Below are positions 10,959 to 22,745 of a DNA stretch of 64,000 bases, in pieces. The translations under genes and the position numbers were made by a program. The stretch is taken from positions 620,001 to 684,000 of the forward strand of contig JAPEUQ010000007.1 in assembly GCA_027946365.1 (NCBI GenBank), read 5' to 3'. The stretch comes from Kalmusia sp. IMI 367209. Taxonomy: Eukaryota; Ascomycota; Dothideomycetes; Pleosporales; Didymosphaeriaceae. The notes beneath the pieces are model-generated. The model was not told the DNA's origin. It saw nothing but the letters and a program-made list of their open reading frames with translations, and made no database searches. The first letter of the stretch is position 1. Each line of letters begins with the position of its first letter.

Positions 10959-13900
10959 ATGGCTCCTAGTCACGTGCCCGCTGAACAGCATCCGCTGCAA
11001 GGCCAGACTATGTACACCAATTCACCATATCAAAACATCTACGCTGTCGACCAGTACGGTGCACAGCCTTGGGATGGTCAGCTCGCCCAGCATGCCAGCT
11101 TGGTGCCTGACAACACCCCCACCCAGGCCTGGCATCACAATGCCTACCCGACCCAGCCATACAACCAAATAAGCCAGCCGTATGTGAACCAAACCCAGGC
11201 ACATCGAACCGCATCGCCGTATCAGTATAGTCAATTTGGGAACCACGCCCCCCAAAATAATTACGGACATGCTTCAAACGTTGATCCCTCCTTGGGCGTT
11301 GACCCTAATGTGATGCGCCAGCAACAACAGTCCCCGTATCAAATAGGTGTGCAGAATGCTCCGCCACAGAGCCGGGCAAACACTGTGACGCCGCAATCAT
11401 TGCAGCAGGGGCTACCGGTCCAAGACCCACGCACAACAACCGCTTATCAAGTGAGTGAATATTGTTTTTTTGATTGAGTGAATAAACATTGACTTCAATT
11501 GCAGATACCCAAACCAACGGCTGATTCTTTCGCCCAGCGGACTGTTTCCCCCGCGTTTGCCCAACCAGTAGCAAACCCGAACTATGAAGTTCCGAAGGGT
11601 AGGAAATCTGGCGGGTTTGTCATTCTTGATCAGGCTGCGTTAGCAAAAGCTACGAATTCAAATGCTCTGAATAAACTCGTGACCCTCGGCTCTGAGCCCT
11701 TTCATTTGCCTTCTAATAGAAGTAAGCCCTCTCGTCTTATAAACCTGTAATTGCGTCCTCTAATGGTGCGCAGCTGCCCTACCACTGTACACACCCCGCC
11801 AATCGGTGAAGGACCTCAAGAAAGTAGGGGCCGACAGCAAGAAGCTGGCCAAGAGATCACCTTCCAAGCAGCTGTCCACAGGTAAAGTGATTAAGCGAGA
11901 AGCCAGCGATAGTGAGAGCTACGACGACTCGTCAGAGGACGACAGCGATTACTCAGATGCGGAGGAGGAAGATCAGTCACCTTTACCAGCAACGAAACCA
12001 GAAGAGCCACAGGCAGCTTTTCGGTATGACATCATCAAGGCGACTTGGTATCCTCGCCAGTCCCAACCAAGCTCAGAGAAAATCAAGACGAGTTTGCGTG
12101 ACTTGTGGGAAATATTCAATACGATTCAGAAACGTTGGCGTATTGACAGCAAAGCGGTTATGGAGGCGGAGGAACAGAAGAAGACTGGTGAACTGCCAGT
12201 GCTCAAGCGTCGTGTAGCTGAACAGCGTGATTTGCTGCAGTCTGCATTGAAGTCGGCATTGGAGTTTTCTCACCCAGACGTCTTGTACCACCTCGGCCAA
12301 GTTAAGGGTTTTCTTTATCTCTGTTATCAGTTCCTAGCCAATCGGTTTAAAACGTCGGATTACGACGGACCTCTACCGTCTGCTATCATTGAGATGTTAT
12401 CTCGGTGTTTGGGCACTATAACCTCTGAACTGTTAGAAGAGACTAAGCTTGTTAAAGCACTTAACGTCATGAAGAAAAACGCGAACGATGAGAACAAAGC
12501 GCGCATTAAGCAGATCGAAGAAGGTGCTGCTGCTGGGTCCAAGAAGGCCAAAGGGAGCTCACCGCCTGCTGCGATGGACGTGACATCAGAGACCAAAGCT
12601 GTCAAGCGACCAGCAACGCAACCTGCGGGTCGCACATCAGCTGAGGGCCCTGCAAAGAAGCTGAAGCCTACTGAGCCATCAACAAACGGTGATAAGAAGT
12701 CTTCCACTAGTATAGGAGTGTCGAAAAATGCTCCAACTTTACAGCAAAAGCGACCAGTTGAAAAGCTTGCATCGATACCCACCAAGGCGCGAGGTACCCA
12801 AATTGTAAACAGGCCATCATCGTTATTTGCTTCGCTCAATGCAGCGGGCAAAAAGCCAACCGGTGTTACAACATCCGCATCCACCGCGAAGCCAGTTGCG
12901 AAACCTGCTGTATCTGCTTCAAAAGATAAAAAGCCTGCAGCTGTCCCAACTACCAAACCTGCATTCTCCTTTGCCGATACAATGAAAGAGCTCCTAAAAG
13001 ACAAAGAAGAGAAAGCCGTGGTGCCCTCCAAGACAGAGAAACAATTACCGCCAGAAACGCCCGAGGAAAAGGCCAAACGCCTGCGCAAGGAATCGCGGCG
13101 TCACTTGCGCGTCAAGTTCCGACCAGGAGATGCACTCGTCAGCATCAAATATTTCAATCACCACCCGGAAGAAGAGACTGGTCATGATGAGAACTTTGTC
13201 CGAGATGCCGGTGATGTTGGCGGAGAAGGCCGCATGTTCAAACAGCACAAGGACATGGACGATGAGGATGATGATGAGGACATGGAGATGGAATATCGTC
13301 CATGGAAAGCGCCTTCGCTGGTAGATTTTAGTGTCATCAACCCTGACGAGCGGAAGAGAAATTACGCGCCCTACGGAGGCGGTGAATGTCAACCGATTTG
13401 TCCCGAGCGGGAAGCGAACATCGCCCACGAGAATACAACGCTAATGGTCGTCTACCAACACCCATCTGATATTCCGAAGTCGCCTCGCGAGCCACTACTT
13501 CAGACGGAAACTTCCAACATTCCTGTTACTAGCTTTGGTCCACCGCCTCAGTTGGTTCTTGACAGGCTTCCCAAGTCCACGACGATTACACCAGCCCCAG
13601 TCGATATCAGCAATATACTAGAAGTCGTGAAGCAAATGGGTAATCCACTTCAGTCAACTGCAAGTCAAGCCAGCTATGCGCCACCTCAGATCGCAGCTGC
13701 TCCCCCAGCTGCTCCCCCAGTTGTACCCGATCTGAAGGACATTCTCAGCGTGCTTGGTCAAAATCCGAGCCAGGTGCCAGTCCCACCCACCCAGGCACCT
13801 GCAGCGCCTCCGATGGACTTGAGTGCGATTATCGCAATGGCCCAACAGTTTGTGCCGACAGGAAACGCGAATTTTCCACAGCCTCCGCCTTTGCCCAGCT

Positions 13901-14187
13901 GGCCCGGATTTCCCCCTGTCGTTCCACAACAGCAGCAACCGGATATGAGCTCTACATATCAAAATCAGCAAGCACAACACAGTCAGCATAACCGCGCGGG
14001 TCACAAGCGGCAACGCGACGACGGCGCAGAGACCAATGAACGAGGTTCTGGCAGTGGCAAGCGTAATAAGGGCGATAAAGCTCAACACTTCGGCGGCCGA
14101 CCTCACAAAGTCGTTCTGTGCAAGTTCTTCCAAAAGGGTCTGTGTTCCAAAGGAGATGACTGCACCTTTATCCACGAACAGCAGTAA
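10959..14187 (+). CDS. CCCH zinc-finger nuclear protein with PNUTS-like layout
   Basis: Three exons: 10959-11450, 11505-11721, 11774-14187, total 1040 aa in frame. The N-terminus is Gln/Asn/Tyr/Pro-rich and probably disordered. The middle has an acidic Ser/Asp tract, then a helical block (residues about 320-420) that could be a TFIIS-N/LW-like domain, then a long Lys/Pro/Ala-rich region. Further on are a basic stretch leading into LRVKFRPGDALVSIKYFN, an acidic run (DMDDEDDDEDMEMEY), Pro/Gln-rich sequence, and a single C-terminal CCCH finger (CKFFQKGLCSKGDDCTFIH, spacing C-x7-C-x5-C-x3-H). Helical N-part, RVxF-like LRVKF and a terminal CCCH recall PNUTS/PPP1R10, the nuclear PP1 scaffold of transcription termination. 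The zinc finger and gene model are firm; the PNUTS analogy is inference. Confidence 0.85.
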
Positions 14188-14614
14188 GCTATGTGAGAAG
14201 GCAATGATTCTGGACTTTTTTTATTTGCATGTATAATACCCTAGTTTCCTTTTGTTTTCATGGTCGAAGACCCTCTGCATAACCGGCGGTTCGATTTTTT
14301 TTCTTACAACGCATGCATCAGAAGGCGTCTTGTTCGAGGCAGCATTTTAAGGGCGTTGGATGGGTATAGGCATGGCATATGGCGGCCCTCTCTGGGGACT
14401 TTGGTTGTTCGTATTAGTGCGCATGCGGACATGGATCGCATCACCTTCTTAGGGAAGGAAGGAATGAAGACTTTGTAATATTCCAACTTGAAATTCGTCG
14501 TTGATGACTACTGTAACGTGACGCTCATGAGTGGCCCAAGTAGACCCTGATAGGTTAGATCTATTTGTGCTTGCAATACCTCTCGACTATTTTGTATACA
14601 GTCCGAGGACTGAA

Positions 14615-14680
14615 TTTTGAGGATTTTTGCACTTGTATTGTGTATCCTGTGGTAACTCAGATTATAATGCATTTTGAAAT
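14615..14680 (+). repeat. Dispersed element, copy A
   Basis: TTTTGAGGATTTTTGCACTT, then TATTGTGTATCCTGTGGTAACTCAG in spaced form, then TATAATGC. It shares the TTTGAGG..TTTTGCACT start and the TAATGC end with the copy inside the intron at 32717-32775. Confidence 0.6.
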
Positions 14681-15300
14681 TCAGTCCCAGTATTGAAGTG
14701 CTCGCCTTAATTACATATTACAATTGCATTTTGTACAGAAGACTATCATACGTAGCCACCGCTAATTACCACCGAAAAAGATGAAATATGATTGATCAAT
14801 GTTGTAATTCTCGGATTCAATGCTTCTAAGAATTGTGAATTGTAATTTTCTCTTTGAAAGAAAAACTTGGACATGATGGGACTCCAATATTGCATGGCCG
14901 TGGAAATTTGCAGACTCATGGTCGTGCGTCGTGATTAGCTCGAGACTGTTGAGCAATAAGTAAATGCGTAGAAAGGTCTCAAATCAGTCATCTCGTTTGC
15001 CCCGACTGATATCTATGTCCAACATTGTAGACTTGCGTGCTCAGTGGGTATTCCTATCGAATAGTCGCAAACTCTGTGAGTCGACTGTCTTCCTGAGAAA
15101 GCTTTTGCTCACGATATTCCGGTAGTCTCCCAGTTAAAGTATTTGTCCATCTGCGACCGGATTTATGCCAACGTTGTTGCTAGGCTTAAAGGTGATAATG
15201 ACATCTCTGCTTTCAACAGAGCCTTGGTTCCGTGACCCATCCGTCGTGAACATACCTTGGCGGGAAGAAAGGGTGTTTCAAGACACATGAGTAGAGAATG

Positions 15301-15360
15301 GAGGATTAAAGACTTTCCCGCTTCTGTACTATGTATTCTAGGGTAACTTAGAGTAGAGAA
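15301..15360 (+). repeat. Dispersed element, copy B
   Basis: It begins GGATTAAAGACT like the intronic copy at 41320 and continues with CTGTACTATGTATTCTAGGG and TAACTTAG. Its 3' half is diverged. Confidence 0.55.
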
Positions 15361-15680
15361 CCTTAAAAGTCTGCTCTGGAATTATAATGTTGAATAGACT
15401 ACACATTGCCATTCGGCCCTTTTAAAGCCATTTGAGGCAACAGTGAGATTACAACTGGTTCTTGAGATATCGAAATTATTGTTGAATTTTAGTGAGAAAA
15501 CTACTGATCAATCACCTAAAGCTGATTAGTTATCGGTTCTGCATACATTATAATTGCACTTTGCATAGATGATCACCCACGGCTAGCTCTATAATACCAG
15601 TAACGGTTTCTTAAAGGCTTGGATAACAGAATCTCCTGTATCTCCTACAGTATTGCCATACCTTTTGAGCTCAGAGAACT

Positions 15681-15740
15681 ACGGTCTTTTCCCCGTCGGC
15701 ATTATGTATCTTGGGGTAACTCAGCGCACGATGCGCATTC
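15681..15740 (+). repeat. Dispersed element, copy C
   Basis: It contains ATTATGTATCTTGGGGTAAC followed by TCAG and ATGCGC. The 15-mer CTTGGGGTAACTCAG is identical to the one near 43.35 kb. Confidence 0.65.
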
Positions 15741-16281
15741 AACTTTTGTCCTAGCGCTGTGGTTCGTGTGTTGCTGTTTGATAGGGAGGCAGCTTTCAAC
15801 GCGGAACTAGCGGCATGCAGCTCGTTGCACATATCCTTGGCTTACCGTGGGGCTACCGGCCCAAACTTGGTCATTTCTACCTTGTTGTAGCGATATCTAA
15901 TAGCGGCCTGTTCTCGTTGTCGCCTGGGCCATCTGTTCCAAGAATCGGTTGAAAGCGCGCTCTGACCAGGCTAGTTGTCGCGCGGCGGCAAATTCCGCAA
16001 CCGCCATCATTTTCTCAGGCATCGACATCACGCCCTGCCCATCGATACACTGCATCTCCAACCCAACCCCTCGCTGCCATCGCCGCTGTCTCACGGCCGC
16101 CGACACCGCCCGTGCACCTACAGCTCTCTCACACATCGCCCTTCACTGTTGTCGGGCATTTTTCGCGGTTGAATCATCAGCCCATCCAACCCTCCGCCGC
16201 CCTTAAAGCCGGCCGAATTTACAAACGGCGCCCCTCCATCGCCTGCTCTAGCCCCGCCCAACACTCTTTCTCCCCGAAAGC

Positions 16282-18408
16282 ATGGCTGGCATCAGGAAGA
16301 GACAGACTGCCCTCGCGCGGCGTAGGCGGCTAGACGATGAAGAAAGTAGGTCCGTGGCGACTGAAGGTGCCGAGGATTCCCAGAGCGACATCTCAGTCCC
16401 GAGCGACGTGGACGAAGACGCCGATGCAGACAACAGTGACCTGAGCGAAGTGGACAGCTCTGCGTCGCTGACAGATGGCAAGGCAAAGCGGAAAGCAAAC
16501 GGTTCGCGAGACGCAAAACCACGGGCAGACGTCACAAGCCGGCGGGTGCCTTCTCCGCCCATTGCGCGGTCTGATGCAACCTTTACGGCAACCAAGGACA
16601 CTGAGATCATGCTGAACGGGCTCACGATAGTGGACAAGCCCGTCGACGATGAAGTAATGGACTTCGAGACGGGCCAGGCGGTAGCCGCTCCAGCACCTGC
16701 TGTTGCTGCACCTGATCGGTCTGAAACATTTGCAGAAAGGAAGAGACGGGAGCACGAGGAATACAAGAAGAAACGAGACTCGGATCCTGCCTTCATACCG
16801 AACCGAGGCGCCTTCTTTATGCACGACCAACGATCAGCATCCGCCCAAAACGGCTTCAGACAATTTGGCGGACGTGGTGGCAGAGGAGGAGGTGGGTTTG
16901 GCGGGCCCTTCGCACCTGCGGCTATGAGGAAACAGGCATCAGAAGCCACAGATTCGCCATGGCAGCACGACCTCCACGAGGTCGTCAACGAAGCTAATTC
17001 ACAGATTCCGTCATCGCAGCACCAGCCTGCACCCACCGGTGGGCCTGTACAACAAGGAGCGGTTCCACCGCAGCAATATGGACGAGGCCCCGCAGGACAA
17101 CCACCAAGAGCCCCTCAAACACGTAACTTTTCAACCACGCGGCATACCCACAATGCGCTTGTGCGGGTGTTCCTACCTACGATGAAAGAGCCGATCCTGT
17201 TCCAAAATGTACCCATCAAGCAACACACACGACTACCAAACCACCGACCGCCCCTTCGCCGTGATAAGCCTGTTCGAATCTCACTTCCGCCATCTGCGCC
17301 GAGATATATCTTCCCCAGCGTGGAGCGATCTTTCATATTCATACCGCGAGCGCTTAGGCCTAATCAACAAGGTTTCGGACGAGGACGTGGACGAGGGTTT
17401 GGCTCGTTTGGTGGCGGTTTCTCTAGTAGACGAACGAGCGCTTATGGAGGTAGTGTCTATTCTCCAAGCGTGGCCATGAGTAGACGATCCTCAATGGCGC
17501 GTGAGATGGGCCGGGACAGCCTGGTATCGCCCGCCGGATCCATCATGTCTCGCGGAGGTTATGACCCATCTCGCCCAGTTGTCCGGTTACCGCCCGGAGG
17601 CCCCAAACTTCCCACTGCACCGCCCATCATCTCGCCACAGAGCGCTACGCCATCCGGTGGATACCAGCAACCTTACCCGCTTCCGCAGAAGCCAACATTC
17701 CGCGAGAACTGGCAAGGACAAATCCCTATGCATCAGCCTCGCCCTCAAAAGACCGTGTCGGTTGCTGGAATCGAATCACCGGCGTCGATGACTTTCAATC
17801 CGCCACAGCAACAGGAGCAGCAGCCTTTCCACCAGCAAATACCTGCCCATGCGAACGGAGGAGGCCCGCCTGCCGAGCCGCAACAATTCTATCACCATAC
17901 ACGGCAGCCATCATTCCCCACCCAAACCTCAACAGGCACGCCCTTGTCCAACATACCTGAAAGGGCAATCCACGCTCCCGCCTTTCAGCCCTTCCAGCCA
18001 GGGTATCAACCGCAAAATTTCGCTGTGCCCCCGGGGTATTACTATCCGCAGAACGGTACTCAGCCTCCGTATATACCTTCCGGCGGCATGGTCCCCATGT
18101 TTGTCCCGGGCGGACAACAGAACGCCTATGTCATGCCTATGGCTGCACCGCCTGCTCCAGCTGCCCCCGCTCCAGCTCCCGTTGGTCAGCCCAACACTGT
18201 AGCCTATGAGCAGAATGGCATGACCTACTATGTCGACCCGTCACAACTTCCCTCCCAAATGCCTTCACAAGTCTATGCCCCGCCCATGGAGTACCCCCAG
18301 GCGAGCTATGCAGTTCCTGGTATGGGTGGAATGATGACACCTGGGCCTGATGGCGCATACTACTATCCCCAGCAGATGCAGCCAGCTCCGTTTTTCCAAC
18401 CCCAGTAG
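16282..18408 (+). CDS. Barentsz/CASC3-type (SELOR domain) protein
   Basis: A single exon of 708 aa starting MAGIRKRQTALARRRR. The N-terminal third is acidic (tracts of Asp, Glu and Ser). After an ERKRREHEEYKKKRDS helix comes the hallmark DPAFIPNRGAFFMHDQR (residues 168-184), then an RGG-rich segment and DSPWQHDLHE (Trp227). In CASC3/Barentsz these motifs form the SELOR domain that binds eIF4A3 and RNA in the exon junction complex. The C-terminal half has RG repeats and a long Pro/Gln/Tyr/Ala-rich, probably disordered tail. The likely role is mRNA fate after splicing, in nucleus and cytoplasm. Length and order of motifs agree with fungal homologues. I see no need for an intron, although about residues 285-370 are oddly basic. 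Confidence 0.82.
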   Translation: MAGIRKRQTALARRRRLDDEESRSVATEGAEDSQSDISVPSDVDEDADADNSDLSEVDSSASLTDGKAKRKANGSRDAKPRADVTSRRVPSPPIARSDATFTATKDTEIMLNGLTIVDKPVDDEVMDFETGQAVAAPAPAVAAPDRSETFAERKRREHEEYKKKRDSDPAFIPNRGAFFMHDQRSASAQNGFRQFGGRGGRGGGGFGGPFAPAAMRKQASEATDSPWQHDLHEVVNEANSQIPSSQHQPAPTGGPVQQGAVPPQQYGRGPAGQPPRAPQTRNFSTTRHTHNALVRVFLPTMKEPILFQNVPIKQHTRLPNHRPPLRRDKPVRISLPPSAPRYIFPSVERSFIFIPRALRPNQQGFGRGRGRGFGSFGGGFSSRRTSAYGGSVYSPSVAMSRRSSMAREMGRDSLVSPAGSIMSRGGYDPSRPVVRLPPGGPKLPTAPPIISPQSATPSGGYQQPYPLPQKPTFRENWQGQIPMHQPRPQKTVSVAGIESPASMTFNPPQQQEQQPFHQQIPAHANGGGPPAEPQQFYHHTRQPSFPTQTSTGTPLSNIPERAIHAPAFQPFQPGYQPQNFAVPPGYYYPQNGTQPPYIPSGGMVPMFVPGGQQNAYVMPMAAPPAPAAPAPAPVGQPNTVAYEQNGMTYYVDPSQLPSQMPSQVYAPPMEYPQASYAVPGMGGMMTPGPDGAYYYPQQMQPAPFFQPQ

Positions 18409-19856
18409 TGCTGGAGTCCAGATGGGCGTAGCTCTTAACAACGGCGAGTCTTCCGAGTGTTAAATCTGGATGTTCTGACCTCCTTCCGGCTCAGCACTCA
18501 GTACCTTCACGTCTATTCCGATCGTCCTACAACCACAACGCTAGGGCTCGAACGCGCATTCCCCGAGCTTCAACACCCGCGTCGAGAACTAGATGAGATT
18601 TCCTGCATCGACCGACGTCATGACGATACTATTCTTGTGTGTATGGTCCTCCCCTCCATCTTCAAAGCGAATCCGTTTTACTTTTTTCATCCTTGAGGCG
18701 TTTTCGGCGATCCATCAGAAAGCGGAGCGCACTCGTTTGCACCCACACTTTTATTACAGCGCTATACAAAATATCTAATCCATGAACGAGTATCAGGGAG
18801 GCAGGTTCCACGGCGGAACTGGGTTCCTCCCTCTCCTCCCTTTATGTCTTCCTTTTCTGTCACTGCAACAACTTGGCCCGTCTGTTGGCTGGCGATCTCT
18901 TTTTCTTTTCCCGAGTGTTCCCTTTTTCTCTTTTTATTTTTTTTTTCTTTTTAATAGTGCCTGCGATTCCCCTCATAGCTAGTGTTAGTCTTCGTTTTAT
19001 CGGGCAGGTTTCAGGGCTTACCTTTCTTGTACCATGAGTTCGATGTTGGTCCGAGTCTTTTTTTTCTCTTCGTTTTGCTTTTGTTGCTTAGGGTAGGCAT
19101 GGGGTCTGGGTCGGGCTGGGTAGGAGAGGGGTTTGGATCGTGGGGGCGCTTAGGGTAGAAGAATTTATCTTGGTGCTGGCCAGGGCTTTCGTCTTGGACG
19201 TTGAGTGTCTTTTTTCTCTCTCTTGGTCTCAGTATCTTGCCTGCGTGAGTGCATGATGAGTAGAGGAGATGTGGGTGTATGTACTGCTGTGGCTAGATTG
19301 GTGCATAGTCTGGATGGAGTGTTCTGGGGTAGCTCACAGTGTATGTTGGTCAGCTTCCTCATTGTCCGAGGCGAGCATGATGCCATCAAGGCTAAAAGGT
19401 TAGAAACGGGCTTCGTATGTATAGTGTACCCAAGAGTAACTCAGGCCTTAATGCGTGTTATGCTTCTGTGTCGCTTTCCTTTTCGTCAGGCGCTTCAAAC
19501 CACTTGACGCACACCTTCGAGTGATATCTCATGTAAGCGCGGTTAGCTCCACTCAGCTGGAGGCAATCATGAAGAAGCCAAGAACAAGCACGCTCTTGGG
19601 GTGATACTTTGATTACCATATATACCAAAAATGCCATGAACACATCGCACGCTCGCTGAACAGAAGTGCCAAATCGAGCCTCCATGCAGATGCGGAAAAT
19701 CTCTCCACGCTTCCCCCATGCATTCGTCAATCATCCACCGCCACGCTCGCTCATGCAGACATAATTCCGAAAAAAAAAAAAACCGTTTAATCGTGTCAAA
19801 CTGCCGTATGCATACCCGAAGTCATGAAAGTATCCTTTCCCATTCCAACGCCTCGT
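18409..19856. other. Intergenic region between convergent genes
   Basis: About 1.4 kb between two 3' ends. It has pyrimidine-rich stretches (18820-18960, with long T and CT runs), an A12 run near 19770, and one dispersed element copy at 19395-19460. I see no gene. Confidence 0.5.
19395..19460 (+). repeat. Dispersed element, copy D
   Basis: CTTCGTATGTATAGTGTACC, then CAAGAGTAACTCAGGCCTTA and ATGCG. The AACTCAG..CTTAATGCG end matches the intronic copy at 32717 closely. Confidence 0.55.
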
Positions 19857-20497
19857 CTACTCAAACTCCAGACTGTCCCTCACGCATTTCCGCACCCGCT
19901 TCTTGAACTCGGGCAGATTTTCGCGCCACAGCGATGCGGCCTCGACGTTTGCGGGGGACTCGTCGTTCGGGCTTGACAGCATAGAGATGACGGAGAGGAG
20001 GATGGTTTCGGGTGTCTGCACGGGGGACCAGCGCTCAGCGGCGGACTCGTAGCCGTATTTGTCTTCTTCGGGCGGGTGCAGGATGGAGATGCAGACTTCG
20101 CCGTTGGGGTAGACTGTTGCGATCAGCATTGGATTTGGACATCTAGATTGGCATATCATGTGGTTCTTGCAAGAACAACGAGAGAAACGTACTGTTTGGG
20201 TGGAAGAGTGGCGTCTCGAAGCGCATTTTGGGTGGTAGGAGGGGATATTCGACGGGGAACGAGAGGCGTGCGCGGAAGAAGCCGCCTGTCGCAGTCGTGT
20301 TAGCCTGGACGCGGTCTCGATGTTGGAAAGTACGTACCGCCGTAGTACTTCGTCTCGTCGTTGATCATAAGCATGACCTCCCACTCGAACACATTGTTGT
20401 CCACCAGCCCGCACGATATGCCTGGTATGTCCTTGTCGTTCTGCATCTGCTTCAGCTGGCGCGCCAGGAGGCCGCCGGCGGCGGAGGTCGAGGCCAT
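19857..20497 (-). CDS. Ubiquitin-conjugating enzyme E2, UBE2G/Ubc7-like
   Basis: Three exons on the minus strand: 20497-20338, 20285-20193, 20113-19857 (introns 52 and 79 bp), 169 aa. The UBC fold is complete: FEWEVMLMINDETKYYGGGF, then FPVEYPLLPPKMRFETPLF, then HPNIYPNGEVCISIL with catalytic Cys92. The acidic loop insertion just after the cysteine (HPPEEDKYGYESAAERWSPV) is the mark of the UBE2G group (Ubc7, Ubc15). The ERWSPVQ and SPNDES segments also fit. In this group Ubc7 acts in ER-associated degradation. The C-terminal KKRVRKCVRDSLEFE is closer to the G1/Ubc15 style, so I leave the symbol open. All junctions rebuild conserved codons exactly. Confidence 0.92.
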
Positions 20498-22745
20498 GGC
20501 GCCGGGGTATGTGCGTGAGTTTCGGAGTTGATGTTGGGTGTTCGTGTTCGAATAATGTGGTGTTGTGGGGGCGCCCGGGTGCTTATGCACGAAGGTCGGC
20601 ACGGGACGATCGGTGGAAAGCGACGCTTGGCGGATGTTCGCGTTGTTTTCAAAGAGGTCTTCCACTTTTGGGGTATACTGAACGGTCGTGTGACGCTGGC
20701 GGGGCAGTGAATCGGACAAGCGGGGTCGGCCGAAAGTAATATTTCACAATGAAAGGTGGGGTGTAGAAGTCTGCCTAAGTGCTGGAACCAAAAGAAAGAA
20801 GCCGTAGAGAAGTGGCGCGTAGAAATGTATGATGTGCGAAGTGGAGGGACTAGTTGTCGAGCTCTGGTCGGAGCTTCCCCTCCAGATGCCGCAAGAGGCA
20901 GCGTCGCGCCAAGAATATCAGAACCGGACCTTCACCGCTTGCATCTAATCGGACGCTAGCCCGCAGCGGTTCTCCGCGCGCCTTTATGGCGTCGGTCTTC
21001 TCCTGGCAGTCTTACATCATCGACACAGGACGTTGCAAAGAGTGCAATCACCGTTATGTTGTGCTTCCACCCACTCGTCGGACTCTACATGGACGTTTCA
21101 ACACCTATCGGGCATGACCCTTGGGAACGCAACACAATTGATCATTCAAATAGGTAAAGCAAGAGCTGGACACCGTCTCAAACGACTATGATCTGGGAAA
21201 TCGGGGGTCGTAAACAGTAGGGGCGGCTGGACTCGTCCTATGATACACAAACTAGTGTGGGTGCAGCGTCCCGTTTTCGCTCTCCAGTTCCTATTGGCAA
21301 TAAGCGGCTAGCCCTAAACGCTCAACATATCAATGGACTATGGCTTGCGACGACGCCGAGCATCTCCAGAATTCACCTATTCTCAATTCCACACGCCGTT
21401 CCCACCTGCTACGCCTGTTTACATGCCCGATTCACCCCCCTTTTGACCTATCTAACACCGATATACGAACAGCTGAACGTCGAGCGCGGCTGAAGAAGTT
21501 GCCGGAGACAAAGAGCATGCGCCACACAAAAGCTACGATCTGACTAAGAGCTGTGCGATTGAGGCGCCTCCGCCTCTGCCCAGGTCGGGTATGAGCTTGG
21601 GGTCGATAGTGCCTGCTTGTATCAACCTTCCCACAGCCACGCCCGAGCGGGAATCGACTAATTGTTGCGTGGCGCTGAAGATAATCAAGTCCTCTTCAGG
21701 GTCAGCAAGCTGATGCCCACCGGCATCAGTCGGCAGTGCCGCAGGATACCGGCGGACGCAATTTCGCATCGCTGTGGACAGGCGGTCAAGCTCTTTTGTT
21801 GTAGCATCGGCAATCACGAGCACATCTTCAAGTGAAGGAAGAAGGAAGTCGCATGCATCCATGCGCTGCTTAGCGATGCCACCCAGAACTCGCACTTTTG
21901 CAAATAAGGGCCTAGAAGCCTTGCGGAGACAGGAAACGTAAACTAAAACAATACTGCCGGCTGCGCCTACGGGACAGAGGCGCCCAATCACTGCATCACA
22001 CCGCTCTCGAACGCATGCTCGGCGCAGTGACTAAATACCTGCTTGATTATCTTTTGAAAATCTTCCCGGTGCGGACGCCAAGCTATGACTTGGTCACCTT
22101 GTTGTGCCAACCCCTCATCCAAACTCGGACGGTCATTTGTTGAGCTTGGACCGGAGGCGTCTCTTTTGCCAATTTGTCCGCGATGCTTCCACATCACCGG
22201 GGTTGTGGCGCACCTACATGGTGAATAAGCAACGCTTGACCAGGGATCTACAGCGGACTGACCGCATCGTGGACTGGCGACAGGCTACTTGCGCGGAAAA
22301 CATTGGCTGCCTCCTTGCCTTCTTTGCCTCTAGAAACCGGAGTTCTATCACAATCTTACGATGTGACGTTTTTCTTGCAATTTGGCAGAGCTGAGGCTCA
22401 CATTTGTTACACCTCCTCCACCCTGTCGTTCGCTCGCCTAACCCGGTACCCAAATTGAGTTTAGTCGCCTATCAACGCAGCGACTGCAGAGCCTATGAAG
22501 CTAACCCCACTGGGGCCAAGGGCATGCAGGCGGTTTCCTCCTTCCGTTATGATCTGACGACAGCAAGCCCTTGAGTGACAGGAGGGCGCAGGGTTTACAG
22601 GGCTGAGGAAAAGCTACGGGAGCCATCAAGCCCGAAGAATCGTTAATAACGGGCACCTGCAGCTACGAATTAGTTTCCCCGCTTGCAGACTTTTGACACC
22701 TCTCCGCCTACACAGTCTTTACACGAGCACACATGTACTGGTAGC
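20498..22745. other. 2.2-kb region with no well-supported gene
   Basis: It lies between the 5' ends of the E2 and kelch genes, so both promoters are here. GC-rich at both ends. A possible minus-strand orphan is listed separately. A weak match to the dispersed element core (TTTTGGGGTATACTGAA) occurs near 20664. Confidence 0.45.
21533..22197 (-). CDS. Possible orphan gene, unrecognised
   Basis: Two adjacent minus-strand open frames (22197-21988 and 21991-21533) can be joined by a 35-bp GT-AG segment at about 22003-21968, giving roughly 200 aa. The C-terminal part has plausible protein composition (DACDFLLPSLEDVLVIADAT, then acidic and hydrophobic stretches, ending GGGASIAQLLVRS). The intron would be unusually short, there is no conserved motif, and the start is uncertain. 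It may be a real lineage-specific gene, a decayed gene, or chance open frames in GC-rich DNA. Confidence 0.22.

Larger units (their letters stand above)
14188..16281. other. 2.1-kb intergenic region with degenerate internal repeats
   Basis: AT-richer than its flanks up to about 15.8 kb, then GC-rich up to the next start codon. It holds three copies of the dispersed element (listed separately) and related segments near 14710-14770 and 15545-15600 (AATTGCAYTTTGYA followed by a similar tail). These look like an old, diverged duplication. I see no gene. Confidence 0.5.

Noticed and set aside
22214..22453. Possible Zn2Cys6-type start (WRRCNKCEP) on the minus strand
   Set aside because: Only two closely spaced Cys and no further CX2C/CX5-12C pattern; not a zinc cluster.
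20498..22745. Biosynthetic gene cluster or large transposon
   Set aside because: No PKS, NRPS, transposase or reverse transcriptase motifs found here or elsewhere in the window.
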